A program made the translations under genes and the position numbers. A stretch of DNA of 31,380 nt. It comes from CAZTDD01 sp964612675 (GTDB lineage: Bacteria; Hinthialibacterota; Hinthialibacteria; Hinthialibacterales; JAKPRU01). The stretch covers positions 1-31,380 of the forward strand of contig CAZTDD010000082.1 of NCBI GenBank assembly GCA_964612675.1, given 5' to 3'. Shown here piece by piece: positions 13,865-22,137 of this stretch. Below the pieces are notes generated by a model. The model saw only the letters and a list, made by a program, of their open reading frames with translations. It made no database searches and was not told the origin of the DNA. Each line of letters begins with the position of its first letter. The stretch's first letter is position 1.

Positions 13865-14908
13865 ATGAGTGTGGAAACTCCTGCCGAAACGTCTTATACC
13901 CTGAAACTTCTGAACGCCCAAGAAGCATTAAGTCTGTTTGGGCATCAGGATCAGCATCTGCGTATGATCCAGAAGCATTTCAACGCGCGGATCGTGGCGC
14001 GGGGCGACGAGATCAAGATTATCGGCGAGCCGGGCGATGTATCGCGGCTTGTCGATCTGTTCGATCAGCTTCTGGCACTCATTCGGCGCGGCGACCGTCT
14101 CCATACACGAGAGATAAAGTATTTGCTGGACATGCAAGGCGAACAGCTGGAGCGCCCGATAGTGGATCTTATCGGTACGTCGCCTCTGCCTCTACGGGGC
14201 AAGCGGGGCGCGATCAAGGCAAAGACCATTGGTCAGCACCGATACCTTGAGGCGATCGCCAATAATGACGTCGTGTTCGGCATTGGTCCGGCGGGAACCG
14301 GGAAGACCTATCTGGCCATGGCGGTAGCTGTTTCTTGTCTGGAGCGCCGCGAAGTGCGGCGAATCATTTTGACCCGTCCTGCGGTCGAAGCGGGGGAATC
14401 GCTGGGGTTCCTACCGGGAGATCTCCAGGCGAAAGTCGACCCGTTTCTGCGTCCACTATATGACGCTCTGTACGATATGTTGGACGCGGAGACCGTGAAG
14501 CGATATATCGAGCAGCGGGTGGTTGAAATCGCACCTCTGGCATACATGCGGGGGCGGACTCTGAACAGCTCTTTTGTTATTCTGGATGAAGCGCAGAATT
14601 CGACCTCCGAACAAATGAAAATGTTCTTGACCCGTTTGGGATTCCATTCGAAAGCAATCATCACAGGCGATATTACTCAAATCGATTTGCCCTTGAACCG
14701 CAAAAGCGGTCTTGTCGAAGTGTCGGACATCCTGCATGGGATCGAAGGCATCGGCTTGGTTTTCTTTAACCAGCACGATGTTGTCCGCCATCCCCTGGTA
14801 CAACAGATCGTTGCGGCTTACGAGCGTTACGACGCCGCTCGGGGCGGAAACGGTCCGCCATTAAGCGAGAAACCGGTGTCGAACGATGCCGACACCGAGA
14901 GGGAATGA
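13865..14908 (+). CDS. phoH: PhoH-like ATPase (YbeZ type)
   Basis: A 347-residue protein with an N-terminal KH-like segment (about 13-75) and a PhoH P-loop domain: Walker A GPAGTGKT (141-148), TRPAVEAGESLGFLPGD (about 170-186), Walker B FVILDEAQN (about 231-240), and the sensor ITGDITQIDLP. PhoH/YbeZ proteins bind and hydrolyse ATP, associate with RNA and work with YbeY in rRNA processing and ribosome quality control. Length and motifs are those of an intact member. It is the first gene of a plus-strand operon behind a strong promoter and overlaps the next gene in an ATGA. The partner YbeY is encoded two genes downstream, the usual arrangement. Confidence 0.96.
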   Translation: MSVETPAETSYTLKLLNAQEALSLFGHQDQHLRMIQKHFNARIVARGDEIKIIGEPGDVSRLVDLFDQLLALIRRGDRLHTREIKYLLDMQGEQLERPIVDLIGTSPLPLRGKRGAIKAKTIGQHRYLEAIANNDVVFGIGPAGTGKTYLAMAVAVSCLERREVRRIILTRPAVEAGESLGFLPGDLQAKVDPFLRPLYDALYDMLDAETVKRYIEQRVVEIAPLAYMRGRTLNSSFVILDEAQNSTSEQMKMFLTRLGFHSKAIITGDITQIDLPLNRKSGLVEVSDILHGIEGIGLVFFNQHDVVRHPLVQQIVAAYERYDAARGGNGPPLSEKPVSNDADTERE

Positions 14909-17352
14909 TGGCGCGTTGGCCGAAGTTTCTATCATTTCGACGGCGACGAGGTTCTCGTTCCGGCGAGAACGGTTCCGGCAAGAAGGAGCGTTTCACCAGG
15001 ATTCGCGATTTCTTTGCCGAGCAATCCTTGCGGCTGTTGCGCTGGGGTATCGCCGTCCTCATGTTGATTGTGCTGTTCCTTCTGGCGCGTCCTTCCGGTT
15101 CCAGTTACCTGCGCGGATTAAAAGAAGGATCGGTTCCCAACCGTACAATCAAAGCGGCGTTCGAGTTTCAGTACGTGGATACAGAAGCCACCAAGGCACG
15201 GCGTGAGGAAGCCGCGAGTCGGGTACCTCCGGTGTATGAGGAATTGCCGGATGTGAAGCAGGAGATCAGCGGCACGTATGCCCGTTTTGTGGATCTCGTG
15301 GCGGAAATGCCCACCGAGCGAAGCGCCATCGGGGCCTGGATCGGGCCGGTCGAAAGAGAATTGAACATCAAACTCGATAACCGGCCGTACAACAAGGTCA
15401 CGTCGGGAACGGAGACCGTGTCGGAGGGAACCTGGTCTACACTGGCACGGTACAAAGACTACAAATCGTTTTGGTCGACAGTGGGTATGTTAATCGACCG
15501 GCAGCTGCGATTCGGCATCGTCGATGACCGAGCACCGATCGATAATGCAAAAACCATGTCCGATCTCTCGATCGGCGGCAATCGCGAGATCGGAATCCTC
15601 AGGATCGAGCCGGGGAATCAACAGTCACGTGTTTTGAACACCGACGAGATCCGTACACTCGACGAGTTTTATACATATGCCGCCGAGACCCTGCGCTCAA
15701 AGTACTTCCCTCGCGAAGATGAAGCGGCCTTGCGACAGCTTGCCACGGATATCCTTCAGGCGATTGCAAACGAACCGAACCTGGTCTATCTGGGTGACGA
15801 AACAAAAGCGCTTCGTGAGAAAGCCCGAGCTAAAGTCGAGCCCGTCATGGTCCACGTGGATGAGGGAATGCGGCTGGTGACGGATGGCGTTCGTATCGGG
15901 AGCAGGGAAGCGATGATGCTGCAATCGTACGGCGAGATCATCGGCCTGTCCTGGGTATCGGAAATGGGCATATTGATTCTTGCCTTCGCGACAACAGTGG
16001 TCATCATTGCATACCTTAGAAAATACCATCGAATTCTTGCCCGCGATCCGCGTCAACTTGGCGTTGTCCTTCTGATTTTCGTTCTTGTTCTGGCGCTGGC
16101 TCGAACGGCTGCCTATTTGACACGCCTTTCGCCGGATTTGGAGTTGATCGGATTTGCTGTACCGATCGGGGCGCTTGGAGTACTGATTACCCTGCTGGCA
16201 AGCGGACGGCTGGCGGCTTTCCTGGTAGCGATGGCTTCGGTATACGCCGGTTTAATCCTCGGGGGAGACACACTCGAATACGACCTTCGATTCACTCTCG
16301 TCGGTCTGTGGTCCGGCGCGACGGCGATCCTCGCGGTTCACCAGCTGCGCCAGCGGAGCGATCTGTACCGGGCGGGCCTGCTGGTTTCGATCGTTTCCGT
16401 GGTAGCAATTGTGGCTCTCCATTTCCTCAAGATTCAAGATTTCGATGAGCTGCGCGTTGACTCAGAGCAATTGAGGCAATTGCGATGGGCTGCGGGCTGG
16501 GGGCTTGTAAACGGGGGGCTTGTTTTCATGTTATCGACGGCGACTCTGCCTTGGTTCGAGGATCTTTTGGGGGTCACCACCGATATCAAGCTTCTTGAAC
16601 TCGGACAGAAAACGCCTCTTTTGCATCGATTGGAGCGCGAAGCGCCCGGTTCGTATCAGCATACGATGGTTGTCGCGACATTGGCGGAATCGGCGGCGGA
16701 AGCGATCAACGCGAATGCGCTTTTGACGCGGGTTGGTGCGTATTACCACGATATCGGCAAAATGCAGAAACCCGCGTATTTCACAGAAAACCAGCAGACC
16801 GCTGCGGACAAAACCCGCCACGCCAAACTGAAACCGCAGATGAGTGTCCTGGTGATCAAGAACCATGTCAAATACGGACTCGAGTTGGCACGGGAATACA
16901 AACTTCCAAAGATCATTCAGAATTTCATCCCCGAGCATCACGGGACGACATTGATTTCTTACTTTTATCATCAGGTGCTGGCCAATTCGCCGCCGGACTC
17001 GGTGCGGGAAGAGGATTTCCGGTACCCGGGACCAAAACCGCGCAGCAAAGAGACCGCCATCTTGATGATCGCAGACTCGGTGGAGGCGGTATCCCGTACC
17101 CTGACCGAGCCCAATGAAGGACAGATTCGAAGCACGGTTCAGAAAATCGTGAACGATCGTTTCTTCGATGGGCAATTCGACGAGTGTAACCTGACCATGG
17201 CGGATCTGAAAAAACTGGTCGATTCGTTTTCAGAAAGCCTGACTCACATGTTGCATCAACGTATCAAATATCCGCCGCGTCCAGCGCCTCGAATGGTCCA
17301 GTCTGGAGGGGGAAGGGAGGAGATGCACCCGGAGCGGGTAGGAGCGGCCTAG
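14905..17352 (+). CDS. pgpH: PgpH-type 7TM HD phosphodiesterase
   Basis: An 815-residue membrane protein of the 7TMR-HD family. A basic N-terminus precedes one transmembrane helix (about 47-62). A large extracytoplasmic 7TMR-HDED domain follows (about 65-345), then six to seven helices (about 350-560), then a cytosolic HD domain with the metal ligands His586 (YQHTM) and His615-Asp616 (YYHDIGK). PgpH enzymes hydrolyse cyclic-di-AMP to 5'-pApA, and the metal-site residues are present. No diadenylate cyclase is in the window. The start overlaps the phoH stop (ATGATG at 14905-14910, so either ATG is possible) with GAGAGGG before it. Its place between phoH and ybeY is conserved in many bacteria. 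Confidence 0.93.
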   Translation: MMARWPKFLSFRRRRGSRSGENGSGKKERFTRIRDFFAEQSLRLLRWGIAVLMLIVLFLLARPSGSSYLRGLKEGSVPNRTIKAAFEFQYVDTEATKARREEAASRVPPVYEELPDVKQEISGTYARFVDLVAEMPTERSAIGAWIGPVERELNIKLDNRPYNKVTSGTETVSEGTWSTLARYKDYKSFWSTVGMLIDRQLRFGIVDDRAPIDNAKTMSDLSIGGNREIGILRIEPGNQQSRVLNTDEIRTLDEFYTYAAETLRSKYFPREDEAALRQLATDILQAIANEPNLVYLGDETKALREKARAKVEPVMVHVDEGMRLVTDGVRIGSREAMMLQSYGEIIGLSWVSEMGILILAFATTVVIIAYLRKYHRILARDPRQLGVVLLIFVLVLALARTAAYLTRLSPDLELIGFAVPIGALGVLITLLASGRLAAFLVAMASVYAGLILGGDTLEYDLRFTLVGLWSGATAILAVHQLRQRSDLYRAGLLVSIVSVVAIVALHFLKIQDFDELRVDSEQLRQLRWAAGWGLVNGGLVFMLSTATLPWFEDLLGVTTDIKLLELGQKTPLLHRLEREAPGSYQHTMVVATLAESAAEAINANALLTRVGAYYHDIGKMQKPAYFTENQQTAADKTRHAKLKPQMSVLVIKNHVKYGLELAREYKLPKIIQNFIPEHHGTTLISYFYHQVLANSPPDSVREEDFRYPGPKPRSKETAILMIADSVEAVSRTLTEPNEGQIRSTVQKIVNDRFFDGQFDECNLTMADLKKLVDSFSESLTHMLHQRIKYPPRPAPRMVQSGGGREEMHPERVGAA

Positions 17353-17445
17353 ACCCCGGCGACGACGGATCGTATAGAACGTTTGCTGCTCCGTGTGGGC
17401 GAAAAACTCGATGGATTCTTGGCAGCAAAGCCGGCAGGAGTTATC

Positions 17446-17913
17446 TTGACCGATCATGAGATAGACATCATTGAGGAGTGTTCGGCTCCGGAAGTGGATA
17501 CCGAAAAACTTCGCAGAAGACTGGCAGCGATTCTCACTTCCGCGGGGGAAACAACGAGCGAACTATCGTTCTCGATTGTCGACGATGAAACCATCCGCGG
17601 TTTATCCAGGCAGTACTTGAATAGGGACCGGGCCACGGATGTGTTATCATTCCCGCAGCGAGAGACACAACAGCCAACGGGCGGCCATTTGGGAGACATC
17701 GTCGTCTCCATTGAAACGGCGCGCCGTCAGGCCGAAACGGCGGGACACAGCGTGGACGAAGAGGTTCGCCATTTAGCCGAACACGGTCTGTTACATCTTT
17801 TTGGTTACGATCACGATGAAGCGAACTATAGAGATTGGAATCGGGCAGCGGTCGAGCTGGGGCTCTCAAATCACGTGATGGACGTGGAGAGAGGAGACAA
17901 AAAGAACGGTTGA
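17446..17913 (+). CDS. ybeY: YbeY endoribonuclease / rRNA maturation factor
   Basis: This is a zinc-dependent RNase required for 16S rRNA 3'-end maturation and 70S quality control. The signature HLAEHGLLHLFGYDHD carries the three metal-binding histidines (HxxxHxxxxxxGxxH pattern). The preceding SRQYLNRDRATDVLSFP block and the GDIVVSIETARRQA strand are also typical. The TTG at 17446 is preferred because AGGAG lies five bases upstream and gives 155 residues, the normal size. An upstream TTG at 17383 would add 21 residues with no family similarity and no ribosome site. It is third in the phoH operon, 93 bases after pgpH, and should cooperate with PhoH. Confidence 0.93.
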   Translation: MTDHEIDIIEECSAPEVDTEKLRRRLAAILTSAGETTSELSFSIVDDETIRGLSRQYLNRDRATDVLSFPQRETQQPTGGHLGDIVVSIETARRQAETAGHSVDEEVRHLAEHGLLHLFGYDHDEANYRDWNRAAVELGLSNHVMDVERGDKKNG

Positions 17914-17956
17914 GGAAAGGGACCCGTCCGGGCCCCGTAAACTCACCGGTATAAGC

Positions 17957-19291
17957 GTGGACGACAGTCTGTTTTTTGGGATTACCGTTCCTGCGTTCCT
18001 GACCCTGTTGGCTTTATCCGCCTTGTTTTCGGGTTCGGAAACGGCGCTCACGTCGATGACGAAGCTGCGGGTGAAACGCCTGTTCAGCGACGGAGATCCT
18101 GCGTACAAAAAGCTCGAGTCGTGGCTGGAGGATCCGAACCGATACCTGGTAACGATTCTCGTCGGCAACAATATCGTCAATGTCGGCGTCTCAATCCTGG
18201 CATCCGCCATCTTCACACGTTTACTGGGCCGTCTTGGATGGGAACATAATCAGGCGGTCGGAGGCGGTATCGCTTTTGGGGTTGTGACGTTTCTTCTGCT
18301 GGTTTTCGGCGAGATCACGCCAAAGACATATGCCAAGCAGCACGCCGTCCGCATCTCCCAACTCGTCATCAGCCCTTTGGATGTCTTTTATCGTCTGTTT
18401 TCCCCCTTTATTCTCGCGTTTCTCGTTCTTTCGAACCTCACCATTCGTCTCTTAGGGGGCGAGCGTGTCGACGAAGTTCCGATGGTCACCGCCGAGGACG
18501 TGCGCACTCTGATCGAAGTGAGTGAAAAAGAGGGGTTGCTAGACGAAGAAGAGAGGGAGATGATCCATCATATAATGGACTTCGGGGATACAATTGTCCG
18601 CGAGACAATGACTCCCCGGGTCGACATGCAGGCCTTCGACGTCAACACACCGTTCGACGAAGTCCGGAGGGCCGTGGTCGAGGGTGGACACTCGCGAATC
18701 CCGGTTTATGAAGGGGATATCGACAGCATTATCGGCGTTTTGTATGCAAAGGACCTCCTGGCCAGCTGGGACAATGTCGGCGAAGAATGGTCCGTTCGCG
18801 ACACGCTCCGGCCGGCGCTATTCATTCCCAAAAACAAAAAAGTCAACGACCTGCTTCAGACCTTCCGTAAAGAGCGAACGCACCTGGCTATCGTCGTGGA
18901 CGAGTATGGGTGTACGGCGGGCATCGTCACGATTGAAGATATCCTCGAAGAAATCGTTGGCGACATCCAGGACGAGCACGATCAGGAACCTCCCGAGTAT
19001 CAGGTCAGCAAGGACGGAACGATTACCGCAAACGCGAAGCTTGACGTGGATATACTGAGAGAAAAATTCGGGATCGATCTCGCCCTGCCGGAAGCGGAAT
19101 TCGAATCGTTAGGCGGATTTATTACCACGTACCTGGGCGACCTGCCGTCAGTCGGGGATTTGGTCGAGTACGACAATATCGAGATGACGATTCTCGATGC
19201 GGACGATCGGCGAATCAAGCGGGTCAGAATTGTCCGGAAGGAACCGCAAGAAGAGGAGGAAGAAGAACGGTCGGAGGATGATAAAACATAG
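17957..19291 (+). CDS. CNNM/CorC-family transporter (DUF21-CBS-CorC_HlyC)
   Basis: A 444-residue protein with a DUF21/CNNM membrane domain (about 8-185, including SGSETALTSMTKLRVKRL and FGEITPKTYAKQHA), a CBS pair (about 205-335; MTPRVDMQAFD, SRIPVYEGDIDSIIGVLYAKDLL, VDEYGCTAGIVTIEDILEEIVGDIQDEHD), and a C-terminal CorC_HlyC domain (about 350-430). An acidic tail follows. The family exports or exchanges magnesium or other divalent cations and is often annotated as hemolysin C, without haemolytic function. The start is GTG at 17957, 43 bases after ybeY, with only a weak ribosome site. All domains are complete. The gene order ybeY-corC is common. Confidence 0.92.
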   Translation: MDDSLFFGITVPAFLTLLALSALFSGSETALTSMTKLRVKRLFSDGDPAYKKLESWLEDPNRYLVTILVGNNIVNVGVSILASAIFTRLLGRLGWEHNQAVGGGIAFGVVTFLLLVFGEITPKTYAKQHAVRISQLVISPLDVFYRLFSPFILAFLVLSNLTIRLLGGERVDEVPMVTAEDVRTLIEVSEKEGLLDEEEREMIHHIMDFGDTIVRETMTPRVDMQAFDVNTPFDEVRRAVVEGGHSRIPVYEGDIDSIIGVLYAKDLLASWDNVGEEWSVRDTLRPALFIPKNKKVNDLLQTFRKERTHLAIVVDEYGCTAGIVTIEDILEEIVGDIQDEHDQEPPEYQVSKDGTITANAKLDVDILREKFGIDLALPEAEFESLGGFITTYLGDLPSVGDLVEYDNIEMTILDADDRRIKRVRIVRKEPQEEEEEERSEDDKT

Positions 19292-19391
19292 CATCGAATC
19301 GCGCTATTGCCGTTTTGTCCAGACATCTCCTGCGCCTACTGGACTTCCAACCGTATGATCCGAATGGCATGGTTTAATTAAGGGAAAAAAA

Positions 19392-19404
19392 GTACTCTGA
19401 GTAC
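19392..19404. promoter_or_regulatory. Short dyad upstream of the DUF502 gene
   Basis: GTACTC and GAGTAC flank a single T in a perfect 13-base dyad, 40 bases before the DUF502 start, in an A-rich context. It could be an operator or simply chance. Confidence 0.3.
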
Positions 19405-19444
19405 ACGTAGAAATCACCCTTCTAGTAGATACCAAGTTACACTT

Positions 19445-20155
19445 ATGGCTCTATTTAGCGATAGTCTTCGAGCTTTTCGTAATTACTTTCTCGGCGGGCT
19501 GTTTATCCTGGTTCCGATAGGCGCCACCGTGTATGTGGTTTGGGGGATATTTAATCTGCTGGATGGGTGGTTGAGGGATTCGCCTTTCATCCGCAGCCGC
19601 CTCGGGTCGTTGGGCCTGCCGCAGGAATCCACACTTTACGGTGTCGGCTTTGTTACGACAATCATGATTATATTGATTGTCGGGTTTCTGGGACGGATGT
19701 ATGTGGGCAGGAAAATGATCTCTCTATTGGAGATGATTCTGTCTCGGATTCCCGTCGTCAGCTGGATCTACAACTTGATCAAACAGGTTAGCCATGCCTT
19801 CCTCGGCAGACACAAGAGCATCTTTGAGCGGCCGGTCCTGATCGAATATCCCCGGAAAGGGATCTACTCGCTTGCGTTTGCGGTTTGCGACGAGAAGGGG
19901 GGAATGTCTCGGGCGGTGGGGAAAGAACTGGTATGTGTGTTTCTGGCGACAACTCCTAACCCGACTTCGGGATATTTTCTGCTTGTTCCGGAAACCGAGG
20001 TTATTCCGATCAACTTGACTGTTGAAGAAGCGGTTCGGATGGTGATGTCTTCCGGCATGGTGAATCCATCGACGCCGGTCGATTATTCCACATCGGGAGA
20101 CGATGAGGATAATGCGGGTTTGAAGGGGCTGTCTTCCAAACGTGTTGCCTTGTGA
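19445..20155 (+). CDS. DUF502 family membrane protein
   Basis: A 236-residue DUF502 protein. There are two transmembrane helices (about 15-37 and 66-85) with the conserved GGLFILVPIGATVYVVW and RIPVVSWIYNLIKQV. A soluble half follows, with SIFERPVLIEYPRKGIYSLAF and FLATTPNPTSGYFLLVP. The function of DUF502 is unknown; members are widespread inner-membrane proteins. No strong ribosome site precedes the ATG at 19445. It follows the CNNM gene by 153 bases, which is long enough for its own promoter, and leads into a hydrolase gene 39 bases downstream. The family call is firm from the motifs; no role is proposed. Confidence 0.92.
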   Translation: MALFSDSLRAFRNYFLGGLFILVPIGATVYVVWGIFNLLDGWLRDSPFIRSRLGSLGLPQESTLYGVGFVTTIMIILIVGFLGRMYVGRKMISLLEMILSRIPVVSWIYNLIKQVSHAFLGRHKSIFERPVLIEYPRKGIYSLAFAVCDEKGGMSRAVGKELVCVFLATTPNPTSGYFLLVPETEVIPINLTVEEAVRMVMSSGMVNPSTPVDYSTSGDDEDNAGLKGLSSKRVAL

Positions 20156-20194
20156 ATTATTCTGACTCTCTACTCCGTATATCGAGGTGATTGG

Positions 20195-21124
20195 ATGAAG
20201 ATAGCACTTGTACAGTCTCAGGGCCGACGATTCCTGGCCGCTCCACGAAATCCCCAAAGCCCTGACGAGGGGCTGATCGACATTACTCGCGCAGTGGCCT
20301 GTTTGCAGGCGATCGAGTGTCCTGAAGACGAGCCGGCTCCGCCCGACTGTCTTGTTTCGTTCCTGTCCGGGGATTACTCTCTGCCGGATCGCCAAGCGAA
20401 GCTCCTTGAATTTATTGACAAACATAATCTAGCCGACGATCTTCATGTCGATGGACCTGTCCGCTTCCTTCCACCGGTCCCAAGTCCGGGGAAGATCCTG
20501 GCCATGGGGCGAAACTATGCCGCTCACGCCAGAGAAGGCGGACATGAACCCCCCAAGGAACCGGTTATCTTCTGCAAGTCACCGCTGAGTGTAATTGCCC
20601 ACGATGACTTCGTAGTGATTCCGCCCGATGTGGGTCGCGTGGACCACGAAATTGAGCTCGCGGTGATCCTCGGAGGCCACGGGTATCGCGTTTCGCGGGA
20701 AGAGGCGGCTTCCCTCATAGTGGGATACACAATCCTCAACGACGTGACGGCGCGCGATTTTCAGAAAACAGATATCGAGGAAGGGAACCCGTGGTTCCGG
20801 TCGAAATCCTTCGACACCTTTTGCCCGATGGGACCGTGGGTGGTGACCCCGGACGATATGCCGGATCCTCTGCATGTCGATCTGGAACTCCGGGTCAACA
20901 ATGAAGTCCGGCAGTCTTCGAATACCCGGCACATGATTTTTGACATTCCATTCGTTCTCGAGTTCATTACCCAATGGTTGAGTGTGGAAGCAAGCGATAT
21001 CCTCACAACCGGCACGCCGGAAGGTATCAGTCCGATCCATCCCGGCGATGTGATGGAAGCCACCATAGAACCAATCGGGACATTGAGGAATTCGGTCGTG
21101 GCCCTCGGAGAGCAGCCCCACTAG
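20195..21124 (+). CDS. Fumarylacetoacetate hydrolase family protein
   Basis: A 309-residue FAH-family enzyme with an N-terminal lid region (1-95) and the catalytic mixed-beta barrel (about 97-305). The metal ligands are Glu152, Glu154 and Asp183 (DHEIELAVILGG and YTILNDVTARDFQ). Conserved features include KILAMGRNYAAHA, FCKSPLSVI, KSFDTFCPMGPWVV and TTGTPEGISP. The family cleaves or decarboxylates beta-keto acids, with acylpyruvases, oxaloacetate decarboxylases and homoprotocatechuate-pathway enzymes as members; the substrate cannot be assigned. GAGGTG sits seven bases before the ATG. It is likely co-transcribed with the DUF502 gene and ends 14 bases from the convergent AAA+ gene. Confidence 0.93.
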   Translation: MKIALVQSQGRRFLAAPRNPQSPDEGLIDITRAVACLQAIECPEDEPAPPDCLVSFLSGDYSLPDRQAKLLEFIDKHNLADDLHVDGPVRFLPPVPSPGKILAMGRNYAAHAREGGHEPPKEPVIFCKSPLSVIAHDDFVVIPPDVGRVDHEIELAVILGGHGYRVSREEAASLIVGYTILNDVTARDFQKTDIEEGNPWFRSKSFDTFCPMGPWVVTPDDMPDPLHVDLELRVNNEVRQSSNTRHMIFDIPFVLEFITQWLSVEASDILTTGTPEGISPIHPGDVMEATIEPIGTLRNSVVALGEQPH

Positions 21125-21138
21125 CATCGTGGGAGCGG

Positions 21139-21891
21139 TTATTCAAGGATTTCGTTGATTTCCATCGGTCCCACCTCGCATGCAGGGAAGAACGTCTCCA
21201 ACCGGCAGCAGATGTTTCGAAGTTCGCGAACATTTCCGGGAAAAGGATATCGACAAAGGACCTCGAACGCCTCTTCAGATAATCGCGGCTTCCGCGTACT
21301 CGAAATACGCGACAGGAAGTGATCCGTAAGCGGAGGAATGTCCTCGCGTCGGTGCGCAAGGGAGGGCATTGTGATTCGCAGCACATTCAAGCGGTCGAAG
21401 AGATCTGCGAGAAACCGACCGGACCGAACGGCGTCCTTCAGATTGCGATTGGTCGCGGCGATGATCCGGCAGTTGATTTCTCGGTCGGTCTTCCCTCCGA
21501 TTCGACGAATCCTCCCCTCTTCCAGGAATCGTAGCAGTCTTCCCTGCCCCTCCAGCGAAAGCAGGGCGATTTCATCCAGGAAGAGAGTGGTCCCGTCCGC
21601 CTCTTCGAGCCGACCGACGCCTTGATGAACCGCCCCGGTGAACGCACCTCTTTCATGGCCGAACAAAACAGACTCGATCAGGGAGGCCGGAAGCGCTCCG
21701 CAGTCCACGGATACCATTGGTTTCCTTTTCACAGAGCTCGTGGCATGGATTTGCGATGCGCAAAGATTCTTCCCAGTACCTCTCTCGCCCAGAATCAAAA
21801 CCGGGTAGCGGGTTTGAGCGAAACACATGATCCGGTCCCGGACCTCTTGCATCGCCGCGGACTCCCCAAGCAAGATATTCACTTTACGCAT
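21139..21891 (-). CDS. Stand-alone sigma-54-type AAA+ domain protein
   Basis: A 250-residue protein that is almost only a sigma-54 interaction AAA+ domain. It shows Walker A GERGTGKN (35-42), GAFTGA (82-87), Walker B TTLFLDE (101-107), AATNRNL (145-151), FLADLFDRLNV (160-170) and YPFPGNVREL (215-224). It lacks a receiver or GAF domain and any C-terminal helix-turn-helix. The position usually held by an arginine in FRxDLxxRL is leucine (161), though Arg167 is kept. The lysine of Walker A is followed by Asn where Glu is usual. The ATG at 21891 has GGAAAGGGG just upstream; a TTG at 21930 would add 13 residues. It could activate sigma-54 polymerase from solution, or be an inactive partner. Confidence 0.88.
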   Translation of the reverse strand: MRKVNILLGESAAMQEVRDRIMCFAQTRYPVLILGERGTGKNLCASQIHATSSVKRKPMVSVDCGALPASLIESVLFGHERGAFTGAVHQGVGRLEEADGTTLFLDEIALLSLEGQGRLLRFLEEGRIRRIGGKTDREINCRIIAATNRNLKDAVRSGRFLADLFDRLNVLRITMPSLAHRREDIPPLTDHFLSRISSTRKPRLSEEAFEVLCRYPFPGNVRELRNICCRLETFFPACEVGPMEINEILE

Positions 21892-22137
21892 GATGGCCCC
21901 TTTCCTGTTGTCACCGTTTTGTTGGGGCAATCGTAGGTAAAAAAGGGTTCCCAGTCTTCCGTGTGGACGGGAAATCGCTTCCTCTTTTGCAGAAGGCTTG
22001 TGTCCCGGTGTAGAAGAGAGTTCCCGCCGGTTCGCCGTTTGCGGAAGGAGATCCGGAACATTCCGGTATAGACGAAGGAACAGCGAACAGGATGCTTCCT
22101 CGGACGAACGTGTGAAGTGGTGCTAGAATCGAGTGCT

